Below the pieces are notes generated by a model, which made no database searches, had not been told where the DNA came from, and saw only the letters and a list, made by a program, of their open reading frames with translations. A stretch of 64,000 nucleotides of DNA from positions 310,001 through 374,000 of the forward strand of contig NZ_JQNR01000004.1 of NCBI RefSeq assembly GCF_000745345.1, in the 5' to 3' direction. The position numbers and the translations under genes were made by a program. Origin of the DNA: Actinacidiphila yeochonensis CN732 (GTDB lineage Bacteria; Actinomycetota; Actinomycetes; Streptomycetales; Streptomycetaceae). Shown piece after piece: positions 51,988 through 61,287 of the stretch (positions are counted from its first letter, which is position 1; each line of letters begins with the position of its first letter).

Positions 51988-51999
51988 GAGAGCGCTCTC
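51988..51999. promoter_or_regulatory. LacI-type palindrome
   Basis: GAGAGCGCTCTC is a perfect 12-bp palindrome with a CG-type centre, 80 bases before the LacI-type start, in promoter position. It resembles CebR-like boxes but with AGAG arms, and is the best autoregulation candidate. Confidence 0.6.
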
Positions 52000-52175
52000 C
52001 GAGTTTGCCGCCAGCGTCCGTCCGGCCGCCTCACGAGCGGTCCGGCCGGGCCGAGGACGCCGGAACCCCGACGGCGGGCTCCGTCGGCGGGCCCCGTCGG
52101 CAGGACTCGCCTCCGACGCGGTCGCGGCGGGACACTGCGACGCTGGGCGGCACGACGACCGGCAGCTCACGCACT

Positions 52176-52570
52176 GTGCTGAACCCGGACGAGACCGCCT
52201 GTCCCGGCCGGCCCCGCCTGTCCCGGCCGGCCCCGCCCAGGCCGGCCGGCCACGGCGGACGCCGAAGGGCGCCCCCCGACCAACCCGTCGGCTGCTTCCT
52301 GCGCGAGGACGGCACGGTGGACGTCGGCGGCTTCGCGACGGGCACCGCCGGCAAGCGGCGGAACGTGGCCGCGAACCCCAGCGTCTCCCTCGTGGTCGAC
52401 GACATGGCCCGCCTCGGCGACCCCTCCACCGCGCGCGGAGTGGAGATCCGGGGGCGGCCGAGCAGGTCGTCGGACCGCACGACCGCCGAGCGCGGCTGAG
52501 CGAGGAGCTGATCCGCATCCACCCCTACCGGAACGTCAGCTGGAACCTGGAGCAGCCCGGAGAGGAGTGA
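52176..52570 (+). pseudogene. broken F420/PPOX-type flavin-split-barrel gene
   Basis: Fragments of one pyridoxamine-phosphate-oxidase-like protein appear in three frames. Starting at GTG 52176 (LNPDE), then ATADAEGRP in a second frame (52249-52275), then QPVGCFLREDGTVDVGG, AANPSVSLVVDDMA and RGVEIRG, and finally LSEELIRIHPYRNVSWNLE up to the stop at 52570. A 19-bp tandem duplication (52199-52236) explains the first shift; one missing base in the C6 run near 52280 and one near 52455 explain the others. The intact family is about 130-150 residues. The gene is non-functional as read. Confidence 0.72.
52199..52236. repeat. 19-bp tandem duplication
   Basis: Two perfect adjacent copies of CTGTCCCGGCCGGCCCCGC. 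Removing one copy puts the start of the PPOX-like gene in frame with the next fragment. Confidence 0.85.
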
Positions 52571-52652
52571 GCCCGGGCACGAGCGACACGGGTGGACGAG
52601 GCACGGAGCCACGGCCACCCGCGCGGGCGTACGAGGTGACGCGCCCCGCCGG

Positions 52653-53135
52653 TCAGCCGGCGAGGACGGCCCAGATCCAGGTCGCCACCACCACGAGGCA
52701 CGCCATCAGCTCCACCAGCACCGACGTGCCCACCGCCCGCATGGCCCGACGGGTCGCCCCCCACGCGGCGCGGTGGCCGCCGAGCCGGATGCGCTCCTGG
52801 ACGTAGATCGTGCCGGCGAAGCCCAGCGGCGCGCCGACCACGGGCAGGAGGAAGAAGCCGGCCGACGCCACCCCGCCCGCCGTCAGCACGGTGCGCCAGG
52901 TGACGCCGGAGTCGCGGATGCGCCGGTTCGGCATCAGCCAGACCACCACCTGCGCCACCGCCAGCAGCCCGGTCGCGCCCGCGAGGACGCCCCAGGTGAG
53001 CGCGGTGTGCTCCTGGGTGGCCCACCACAGCACGGCGGCCCAGCACAGCAGCGTCCCCGGGACACCGGGTACGAGCACGCCCGCGAGCCCGAGCAGCATC
53101 ACCGCGCCGATCAGGCACAACTGTGCGGTCCCCAT
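52653..53135 (-). CDS. DUF456 family membrane protein
   Basis: A 160-residue membrane protein with four to five hydrophobic segments, including LIGAVMLLGLAGVLVPGVPG with the Pro-Gly-rich turn typical of DUF456, and later FFLLPVVGAPLGFAGTIYVQ followed by ERIRLG. Function of the family is unknown. ATG at 53135 is preferred over a GTG nine bases upstream because GCAGGG lies eight bases before it. Confidence 0.85.
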   Translation of the reverse strand: MGTAQLCLIGAVMLLGLAGVLVPGVPGTLLCWAAVLWWATQEHTALTWGVLAGATGLLAVAQVVVWLMPNRRIRDSGVTWRTVLTAGGVASAGFFLLPVVGAPLGFAGTIYVQERIRLGGHRAAWGATRRAMRAVGTSVLVELMACLVVVATWIWAVLAG

Positions 53136-53446
53136 GGAAGCCACCCTGCCCGAAGCCGGGCCGGTTCGCTGTCCGACGGCGCGCTTCGCCCCCCGCCGTT
53201 ACCTGATCGCCGCTGAGGAGGCCCCGGCGGACGCGGTGCGTCCACAGGCGGTGGCGCGGATTCCGCTTCGGGCGGGCGCGGCGGTCGGCCGGACGGGTGA
53301 GGCGCGGCCCTCTCGGACCGGGACGGACCGGGACGGACCGGTCAGAGGCGGAGGCGGCGGAGGCGGCGGGGGGAGACAGGAGAGGCGGGCGACGCGCGCG
53401 GGACCCGGGCCGGGACAGGGACCCGGACCGGGATGGGGATCGGAGT
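53136..53446. other. intergenic region with G-rich repeats
   Basis: About 310 bases. It contains repeated CGGACCGGGA words (53312-53342) and a GGC/GGA-rich tract (53345-53385) that could form a G-quadruplex. No gene seen. Confidence 0.5.
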
Positions 53447-54433
53447 TCAGAAGCGGTCGCGGGCTATCCAGCCGCGCTCGTAGGCGTGCCAGCCCAGCTG
53501 GAGCCGGGTGCTGACGTCGGCGATCTCCATGAGCCGTTTGATCCGGCGCTGCACCGTGCGCAACCCGAGGTCGAGCTGCCGGGCCGTGGAGGTGTCGGTG
53601 AGCCCGGCGAGCAGCAGTGACAGGATGCGCAGGTCGATCGCGTCCGGGCCTTCCCGGGGGAGCTCGGCGACGGCGCCGCGCTCGTCGATCCGCAGCGGCA
53701 TGGCGGCGGCCCACACCGCCTCGAAGAGGCCCGTCAGCGCCTCCAGCAGCCCGCTGGCGTGGACCACGAGCGCGGCCGGCTCGGTGCGGCCGGCCAGCGG
53801 CAGCATCGCCAGGGCCCCGTCGACGACGATCAGCTTCGTCGGCACCCGCTCCGCCATCCGCACCTGCTCGTCGCGGCTGAGCGCCGCCGCCAGCTCCGTG
53901 AGCCCGCTGGGACGGGCCAGAGCGGCCCGTTCCACGACGGCGCGGTACGCGACGCCGCGGCCCGCCGCCTCCTCCTCCGCGTCGTTCTCCAGACCGGATA
54001 TGGCCATCGGCTGGTCGGTGACCAGCACGCAGACCTCACGCTCGGCGCCGAACTGGAGTTGCAGGAAGCGCCGGGCGACCGCCTTAGCGCCGGTGAGGAC
54101 CTCCACCAGGTCGTGCACGGGGGGTTCGGCCGCCTCGGCGCGGAACTCCGCCGCCAGTACGGCCGCCGCGTGCTCGGCGCGCTCCAACTCGTGGCGGCGG
54201 CTGGCCAACAGCGCGGTCAACGCGGCCTTCGGCGGTGCGACGACCCAGCGGCCCGGGCGCGCCGAGGAGCGGGCCACCAGGCCGTGGTCCGCGAGCCGGC
54301 GCAGCACCCGGCCGGCCTCCTCCTCGGACTGCCCCAGCCGGTGGGCGAGTTCGCCGAGATCCGCGGCGCCGAGCGCGACAAGCGCGCGGTACGCCGCTTC
54401 CTGTGCGTCGTCGAGACCTATCGCGCTGAGCAA
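53447..54433 (-). CDS. TrmB/LuxR-like transcriptional regulator
   Basis: A 328-residue regulator. The N-terminal winged helix of the TrmB type reads EAAYRALVALGAADLGELAH followed by LADHGLVARS. The C-terminal helix-turn-helix resembles LuxR (LSLLLAGLTDTSTARQLDLG then RTVQRRIKRLMEIADVSTRL). This two-ended layout is frequent in Streptomyces and the ligand is usually unknown. TTG at 54433 follows GGGAGGGAA. No obvious target gene is adjacent; it is transcribed away from the PP2C-like gene. Confidence 0.82.
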   Translation of the reverse strand: MLSAIGLDDAQEAAYRALVALGAADLGELAHRLGQSEEEAGRVLRRLADHGLVARSSARPGRWVVAPPKAALTALLASRRHELERAEHAAAVLAAEFRAEAAEPPVHDLVEVLTGAKAVARRFLQLQFGAEREVCVLVTDQPMAISGLENDAEEEAAGRGVAYRAVVERAALARPSGLTELAAALSRDEQVRMAERVPTKLIVVDGALAMLPLAGRTEPAALVVHASGLLEALTGLFEAVWAAAMPLRIDERGAVAELPREGPDAIDLRILSLLLAGLTDTSTARQLDLGLRTVQRRIKRLMEIADVSTRLQLGWHAYERGWIARDRF

Positions 54434-54723
54434 GTGCGTTCCCTCCCGGGCGGCGGAACGAGCCGCCGCGGCCGCGCTTCACGCGCCATCCTGCCGTCCT
54501 GGCCGGGTCTCGGCCACCAGACGGCTGTCCGGCTCCGGAGTGATCTGCGTCGCACAGCGGAGCATATCCCCCCGGCGTGAACGGAGACGGGTACCCGGCC
54601 CTTCTCCCCGCGGGGTTCGGCCCGGGGGACGCGGAGTCGGGGCGTCCGCCGCGGGACGGGGTGGGAGGGGGCGCGCGTGGCGTTTCGCGTTTCCCTGTCA
54701 CCCCGGCGGTGGACAATAACGGC

Positions 54724-57700
54724 ATGAGCCAGGTGGGTGACGAGCGGCGCGGCCAAGAGGACGACTGGTGGCGGCAGTTGTACGACGATGACGCCAAGCG
54801 GCCGGCGCCGCCGGCCGCCGCGTCCGACTCGATCGACGCGCACTTCGACACGGCGGTCGACGCGATGACCCCGCCGCCGGCGCCGCGCGCGGAGACGATG
54901 CGGCTGCGCCGGCCCACGCCTCCGCCGCCCCCGCCCTCCTGGCCGCGCCCCACCCGGCCGCCGGCCGCCGCGCCCGGACGGGGTGAACCGGGTGAACAGG
55001 CCGCGCCCCGCCCGACGCCGACCGGGCGCGCGGCCGCGGGCCGGCCGCGGCATGGGACCCGTGGGCGGCCGCGCCCACGTTCGGCGTTCCGGTCGAGGAA
55101 CCCTCGGAGGGGCAGGAGCCCGGTGTGCCGGGCGCATTCGGTGCGCCGGGGGGCGGGCCGGGGCGTCGGGGGTGCCAGGCGTGTCCGGCGGGCCGGGGGC
55201 GTCGGGGGTGCCGGGCGCGGCTGCGACCGGCACGGAAGAGGACGTCCGCGACGTGCCCCCCTCCACGCGGGACGCCCCTGACACACCCCCGCCCGTGCCG
55301 GAAGCCCCGGTCGGACCGCCGCCGCCCCACCCGTGGGAGGTCTGGGACAGTGCGCCGACCTTCCCCGGCCCGACACGGACTCCTGAACCTCCCGCCGAGG
55401 AGGGCGCGTCGGTCCAGGACGCAGCTGGTGGCACGGCCGGGTCCGACCCGGCGGGGCAGGTGAGGGACGGGTCGGAGCCGCCGGTCGGGGAGTTCGGCCC
55501 GGCGCGCGCTGGGGTGTGGCCGCGTCCGCGGGGGTCGGCCCCGAGGAACGACCGCCCGGCGGGGCCGGGTTCGGAGGGCGGCGCGCCGGACGGGCCGCGC
55601 GTGCGGGACGTGCCGCGCGTGCCGGACGTGCCGCGCGTGCCGGACCAGGGCCCGTGGGATGCCGTCCCGGACGCTGACCAGGACCCGTTGGACGCGCGCC
55701 CGGAGGACGGTGGGCCGCGGGAGGCCCGTCCGGACGCGCGGGGCGGGGCCGGTACCGACGACGCTCCGCTCGGGACGGGGGACCGTGAGCGTCCGGCGCC
55801 TGAGCCCTGGGCAGGCGGCCCGGGTGCGGGTGGTCCGGGTGCGGGTGGTCCGGGTGCGGGAGGTCCGGTCGAGTGGGCCGGGCGCGGAAGGGGCGGAGGG
55901 CGCGGCGAATGGGCCGACGCCGTCCCGGACCCGGTCGCTCCGGGCCCGGCCGTCCCGGGCCCGGCCGTACCTGGCCCGGCCGTCCCGGACCCGATCGCTC
56001 CGGACCCGATCGCTCCGGACTCGGCCGTCCCGGACCCGGCCGTTCCGGCCCCGAACGGTCCCGAGCCGGCCTCGGAACCCGACCCGCGTCGCCCCGGTCC
56101 GCCTCCGGCGCGGCCCTGGGAAGCCTGGGTGACACCGCGCCCCACCGCGCCGCTGCCGTCCGGCTCGTCCGCGCCGACCGCCCCGCCGTCCGCCGAGGGC
56201 TGGAGCAGCCCGCCGCAGGACGCGCCGCCCTCGCCCAGCGCCCCGCCCCGGCCTGTCGATCCGCCCGCATACCCGCCTACTCCGGAACGTCCGGACGGCG
56301 AGCGCGGGCCGGACGCGCCTGCCGGGTTCGGCGGTGCGGAGCCGGCCGAGCGGCCCGACGCCCTGCCGACCCCCGGTGACGCCGGTGGCGTTCCGCGCGC
56401 TGCGGACCTCGCGGCCCCTGAACCACCCGGCCGGGACGCTCCGTCCGACCCGGACCCGACCGCTACCGCCGTACGGGAGGCCACCCCGCCGCCCGCGCCG
56501 CCGCTGCCGCCGCTCCCCGTGCGGCGCCCCGGCACGAGAACCCCGCAGCGTACCGACCTCGCGTGGCCGAGGAGCCGGCGTGCCGAGCCGGACCGCCCCG
56601 GTCCGGGCGAAACCGTCGCGCCCCCGGAACCGGACGGCGCGGCGTCCGCGCCGGAGCCCGGCGCGGTGAGGCACCCTGCCGGTGCGGTGCCCGGTGCGGT
56701 GCCGGTCGAGGTGGCGGAGGCCGCGGAGGACGGCCGCGTCCCTGGCGTGCGGGAGGCCGGGCCCGAGCCGGCCGACCCGGCGGCGGGTCCGTCGTACGGC
56801 ATCGACCCGGCAGTCCGACTGCCGCGCCAGACGGCGTCGTTCGACCCGGAGCTGCCCGAACCGACGGGTGGCGAAGACGGCGACGCGACCTCGTACGCCG
56901 AACCGCAGTCGCCGAGGGCCCCGTTCACGGCAGCGGAAGAGGTCATTCCGAGGCCCGGCTTCGAGGCGGGTCCCGCCGCGCCGCTGACGGGTGAACCCGT
57001 GGAGACCGTCGAGGCGGCCGAACCTCCCGCGCCGGTGGCGGCTCCGCCTGGCATCCCCCGGCAGGGGCAGCCGACCGCGCGTGGTCCTCAACTTCCGTAT
57101 CTGCCAGACATGGTGGGAAAGGCTGAGGGCGACGGTGACGGGCCCGCGCCCCCATCCGGCTACGGGCCGCCGGTGTTCGAGGTGGAAGCGGCCGCCGCCG
57201 AACCGGAACCCTTCCAAGAGGCTCCCGAGTCCGTACCGTTCACCGGAGAGGCCGTCCCCGGACGGCCCGAGCCGGGGCAGGCGTGGGGCGAGACCGCGTT
57301 CGGCGAGGGGGAGGTGCGCTGGGCACCGGAGCTGCCCCCCGGCTGGGTGGCCGCGGGCGGCGGCGCAGAGGTACGGGAGGAGCCGCCGGGTGCGGTCGGC
57401 GTCGTCGGGGACGGTCCGCCGACGTACGCGGCCGAGCCGACGGCGTGGCCCGAGGCGGACCCCGACATGCTGGACGCGCAGGTGCCCGACACCGTGCTGG
57501 ACGGCGCCCAGTACGGCCCGCTCACCGTGCGCAGCGCGGCGGTGCGCGGCGACTCCGCCCGGTACCGGGGGCAGCCGCGCCGGGACGCGCTGCTGACCGC
57601 CAGGTTCGGGACGGGGAACGAGGCGCTGCTCCTGGTGGCGATGGCCAGTGGCGCGCGCGGCTCGGACGACGCGCACCGGGCCGCGCAGGACGCGGTGCGG

Positions 57701-58384
57701 TGGATCGCCGGGGCGGTCGGCCGCAGCCGGGCGCGGCTCAGCGACGACCTGCGGGCGGCCCGCCGCGGCTCGTTGAAGTCCGGGCTGCACCGGCTCACCG
57801 ACCGCTGCTACGGACGGCTGCGCGCCCGCGGCGAGGACCTCGGCCTGGCCGCCGGCGCGTACACCGCCGCGGTGCGCTGCCTGCTGCTGCCCGCCGACCC
57901 GGACTGCCGCATCCGGCTCTTCTTCGGCGTCGGCGACGGCGGGCTCTTCCGGCTCCGCGACGGCGGCTGGCAGGACCTCGACCCGCTCGGCGGCGAACCC
58001 GCCTCCCCGGAGCCCGGCCCCAGCCGCCTCGTACGGCCGCCCGGCGCGTCCGGCGAACCCCACGCCGGTCCGCCGCGGGGCGCCGTACCGGAGCGGGGCG
58101 AGCCGGAGGGGTGGAGCGAGCGGCCGGGCGGGCCCGAGGAGTACGGAGGGCCGGGGGCGTCGTTCCGGTTCCGTGCCACCGAGGCCCGTCCGGGTGACGT
58201 GCTGCTGATGTGCGGCGCCGGTATGGCGGAGCCGCTGCGGGGCGAGCCGGAGCTGCCGGAGCTGCTGGCCGGGCGGTGGGGCACTGGGCAGGTGCCGGGC
58301 CTGGCCGCGTACCTGGCCGACGTGCAGACCCGGGTGAAGGGCTACGCCGACGACCGGACGGCGGTCACGGTCTGGGACGCCTGA
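54724..58384 (+). CDS. PP2C-like phosphatase with long disordered region; two frame breaks near its start
   Basis: The N-terminus (ATG 54724; RRGQEDDWWRQLYDDDAKRP) lies in one frame, a short middle piece (AWDPWAAAPTFGVPVEEP, about 55040-55160) in a second, and the rest to 58384 in a third; one missing base at each junction would join them. About 900 residues are Pro/Gly/Asp-rich, with recurrent PWEVWDSAPTF-like motifs and tandem repeats. The final 290 residues are a PP2C-like domain: RGDSARYRGQ, LLLVAMASGARGSDDAHRAA, FFGVGDGGLFRL and DDRTAVTVWDA. It may dephosphorylate Ser/Thr kinase targets, but some usual metal Asp residues are altered. Confidence 0.7.
55817..55867 (+). repeat. 15-bp Gly-Pro repeat
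   Basis: Three to four copies of a 15-bp unit encoding GPGAG in the disordered region. Confidence 0.75.
55922..56056 (+). repeat. 15-bp Pro-rich repeat array
   Basis: Nine imperfect copies of a 15-bp unit, each encoding five residues such as VPDPA, APDPI or VPGPA. The array is in frame. Confidence 0.85.
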
Positions 58385-58509
58385 GGGCCCGGCCGCGAGG
58401 CGTCCCCGCGGACGGGGGCGGGGGCGGACGGCCCGGCCTCCCGTACCGGGGACGCCTGAACGCCCGCCCGGGGATGCGGGTGCCGCCCATCCGTGGGGAG
58501 ATGGGCTCC

Positions 58510-60255
58510 ATGGCGAAACAGACCGTTGCCGAGCAGTTCGTGGACATTCTGGTGCGCGCCGGGGTGCGGCGGCTCTACGGCGTGGTGGGCGACAGCCTGA
58601 ACCCGGTGGTGGACGCCGTGCGCCGCAACCGGGCCCTCGACTGGGTGCACGTCCGGCACGAGGAGACCGCCGCGTTCGCCGCGGGCGCGGAGGCGCAGCT
58701 CACCGGGCGGCTCGCGGCCTGCGCCGGCTCCTGCGGCCCCGGCAACCTCCACCTGATCAACGGCCTGTTCGACGCACACCGCTCGATGGCGCCGGTGCTG
58801 GCCCTCGCCTCGCACATCCCCAGTGCCGAGATCGGCACCACGTACTTCCAGGAGACCCACCCGGACCGCCTCTTCCAGGAGTGCAGCCACTACAGCGAGC
58901 TGGTCGCGAACCCGGCGCAGATGCCGCGGGTGCTGCACACCGCGATCCAGCACGCCGTGGGCCGGGGCGGCGTGTCGGTGGTGACCCTGCCGGGCGACGT
59001 CGCCGGACAGCCCGCCCCCTCCCCGGGCAGCACCGAGCACGCACTGGTCAGCAGCCGGCCCTCCGTGCGGCCGGGCGACGCGGAGATCGACGAGCTGGCC
59101 CGGATGGTCGACGCGGCCCGCCGGGTCACCCTCTTCTGCGGCAGCGGCACCGCGGGCGCGCACGACGAGGTGATGGCGTTCGCCGAGAGGATCAAGGCCC
59201 CGGTCGGGCACGCCCTGCGCGGCAAGGAGCACATTCAGTACGACAATCCCTATGACGTCGGCATGAGCGGCCTGCTCGGCTACGGCGCCGCCTACGAGGC
59301 GATGCACGAGTGCGACCTGCTGGTGCTGCTGGGCACCGACTTCCCGTACAACGCGTTCCTCCCCGACGACGTGGCGATCGTCCAGGTCGACGTCCGGCCC
59401 GAGCACCTGGGGCGGCGCTCCCGGCTGGACCTGGCGGTGTGGGGCGACGTGGGGGAGACGCTGCGGGCGCTGACCCCGAGGGTGCGGGAGAAGAACGACC
59501 GCGCGTTCCTGGACCGGATGCTGCGCAAGCACACCGCGGCGCTCGAAGGGGTCGTGCGGGCCTACACCCGCAAGGTCGAGAAGCACGTGCCGATCCATCC
59601 CGAGTACGTGGCCTCCGTGCTGGACGACATGGCCGACGACGACGCCGTGTTCACCGTCGACACCGGGATGTGCAACGTGTGGGCGGCCCGCTACCTGACG
59701 CCCAACGGGCGCCGCAGGGTGATCGGTTCGTTCTCCCACGGCTCGATGGCCAACGCGCTGCCGCAGGCGATCGGCGCGCAGTTCCTGGACCGGCGCCGCC
59801 AGGTGGTGTCGATGTCGGGCGACGGCGGGTTCACCATGCTGATGGGGGACTTCCTCACCCTGGTCCAGTACGACCTGCCGGTGAAGGTGGTGCTGTTCAA
59901 CAACTCCTCGCTCGGCATGGTCGAGTTGGAGATGATGGTCGAGGGGCTGCCCGCCTACGGCACCACCAACCGCAACCCGGACTTCGCCGCGCTGGCCCAG
60001 GCCGCCGGCGCCTACGCGGTACGGGTGGAGAAGCCCAAGCACCTGCGGGCCGCGCTCAAGGACGCGTTCCGGCACAAGGGCCCCGCGCTGGTGGACGTGG
60101 TCACCGACCCGCACGCGCTGTCCATCCCGCCGAGGATCACCGGGGAGCAGATCAGCGGCTTCGCCCTGTCGATGGGCCGCACGGTGCTCGACGGCGGCGT
60201 CGGCAAGATGGTGCAGCTGGCCCGCTCCAACCTGCGCAACGTCCCCCGTCCCTGA
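58510..60255 (+). CDS. poxB: pyruvate dehydrogenase/oxidase-type ThDP enzyme
   Basis: A 581-residue thiamine-diphosphate enzyme. The catalytic Glu lies in VRHEETAAFAAGAEA (residues 51-52), followed by GSCGPGNLHLINGLFDAHRS. The ThDP motif runs from SGDGGFTMLMGDFLTLVQYD to VLFNNSSLG. The C-terminus ends after a GEQISGFALSMGRTVL helix, as in PoxB-type proteins that bind membranes. It oxidatively decarboxylates pyruvate to acetate and CO2, with FAD. ATG at 58510 is preferred over the one nine bases earlier because only it has proper spacing to GGGAG. Confidence 0.92.
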   Translation: MAKQTVAEQFVDILVRAGVRRLYGVVGDSLNPVVDAVRRNRALDWVHVRHEETAAFAAGAEAQLTGRLAACAGSCGPGNLHLINGLFDAHRSMAPVLALASHIPSAEIGTTYFQETHPDRLFQECSHYSELVANPAQMPRVLHTAIQHAVGRGGVSVVTLPGDVAGQPAPSPGSTEHALVSSRPSVRPGDAEIDELARMVDAARRVTLFCGSGTAGAHDEVMAFAERIKAPVGHALRGKEHIQYDNPYDVGMSGLLGYGAAYEAMHECDLLVLLGTDFPYNAFLPDDVAIVQVDVRPEHLGRRSRLDLAVWGDVGETLRALTPRVREKNDRAFLDRMLRKHTAALEGVVRAYTRKVEKHVPIHPEYVASVLDDMADDDAVFTVDTGMCNVWAARYLTPNGRRRVIGSFSHGSMANALPQAIGAQFLDRRRQVVSMSGDGGFTMLMGDFLTLVQYDLPVKVVLFNNSSLGMVELEMMVEGLPAYGTTNRNPDFAALAQAAGAYAVRVEKPKHLRAALKDAFRHKGPALVDVVTDPHALSIPPRITGEQISGFALSMGRTVLDGGVGKMVQLARSNLRNVPRP

Positions 60256-60487
60256 CCGTCTCCGCGCGCAGGTGCCCGGCACGCTCCCACCGCTGAAGGA
60301 GCTTTCGGCCGCACGGCCACGGAAGGGGAGGATTCACCCGGGAGTTGCGCAACCGTCCTGGAGTGGTACGCGTGGAAACACCTCGGCTGGGCATGCCTAT
60401 CGGCAGGGGGCCCGGGGGCCCGGGGCCACCCGGGACGGGCCGTGGGACGGATGACGGGGGAGACCGACGGACACCACGGGGCACCGG

Positions 60488-60892
60488 ATGCGGCACACGG
60501 TCGGGCGGGCGGACCTGCCGGCCGTCGCCGAGACCCGCAGGCTGCTGCGCGACCGCCTGCGGCAGTGGGGCGTGCCGGCGCTGGTGGACACGACCGAACT
60601 GCTCGCCACCGAACTGCTCACCAACGCGCTGCGGCACACCCACGGCGGTGCCGTGGTCACCGCCACCCTCTCCACGGGCCCGCAGCAGCGGCTGCGGGTC
60701 GAGGTGCACGACTCCACCTCGCGCCGGCCCCGCCCGCGCGACCCGCGCCCGGACGAGGCCACCTCCGGCCGCGGGCTGATGCTGGTGGAGGCGTTGGCCG
60801 ACGAGTGGGGCGTACGGCAGGACGCGGCCGGGAAGGCGGTCTGGTTCGAGCTCGACGGCGGCGCGGACGGGCCCGAGGCGCGGGCCGCGTGA
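60488..60892 (+). CDS. RsbW/SpoIIAB-like ATP-binding protein
   Basis: A 134-residue stand-alone HATPase_c protein. The N box is ATELLTNALRHTHGG, the G1 box VEVHDSTS, and the G2 box GRGLMLVEALADEWGV. Streptomyces encode dozens of these; they act as anti-sigma kinases or as partners of PP2C phosphatases. The PP2C-like gene three kilobases upstream is an interesting but unproven partner. ATG at 60488. Confidence 0.9.
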   Translation: MRHTVGRADLPAVAETRRLLRDRLRQWGVPALVDTTELLATELLTNALRHTHGGAVVTATLSTGPQQRLRVEVHDSTSRRPRPRDPRPDEATSGRGLMLVEALADEWGVRQDAAGKAVWFELDGGADGPEARAA

Positions 60893-61287
60893 GGTCCCTT
60901 GCCGACGAGGGTCCCTCGGCGGCGTAGGCGGTCGCGCGCGAGGGCGGCCGGACGGCGGGTGAGCGGACGGCCGGACGGCGGGTGAGCTGACGGCGTGACG
61001 GGGCGGAGGGCGTGAGCGCGCGTACCGGGGTCGTGCGCGCGGTGCGAGGGCACGGACGGTGTGACGGCGACGTGCCGTCGGCGCCGGCCGGAGCGGAGGT
61101 TCCGCCGGCCGGTCGGGAGCAGGGACCGCCCCGGCTCGGAACCTCGGCTGAGTACCGGAGTCGGCCGACGGCCGCACGACCGACGGCGCGGCCCCCGAAG
61201 GGACCGCGCCGCCCGTACTCCCGCGCTCCGTGCTCCCGTGTCGCGGACGGCGGTCGTTCGCCCGACCGCTGCCCGCCTGCCGGCGTG
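60893..61287. other. intergenic region
   Basis: About 395 bases between convergent genes, with a short CGGACGGCCGGACGGCGGGTGAG duplication near 60948-60987 split over two copies and the terminator at 61184. No gene seen. Confidence 0.45.
61184..61211 (-). terminator. hairpin terminator after the DUF2637 gene
   Basis: 8-bp stem (61184-61191 with 61204-61211), extended inside by a CCC/GGG helix with a CGAA tetraloop. It lies 77 bases after the stop of the minus-strand DUF2637 gene. Confidence 0.6.
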
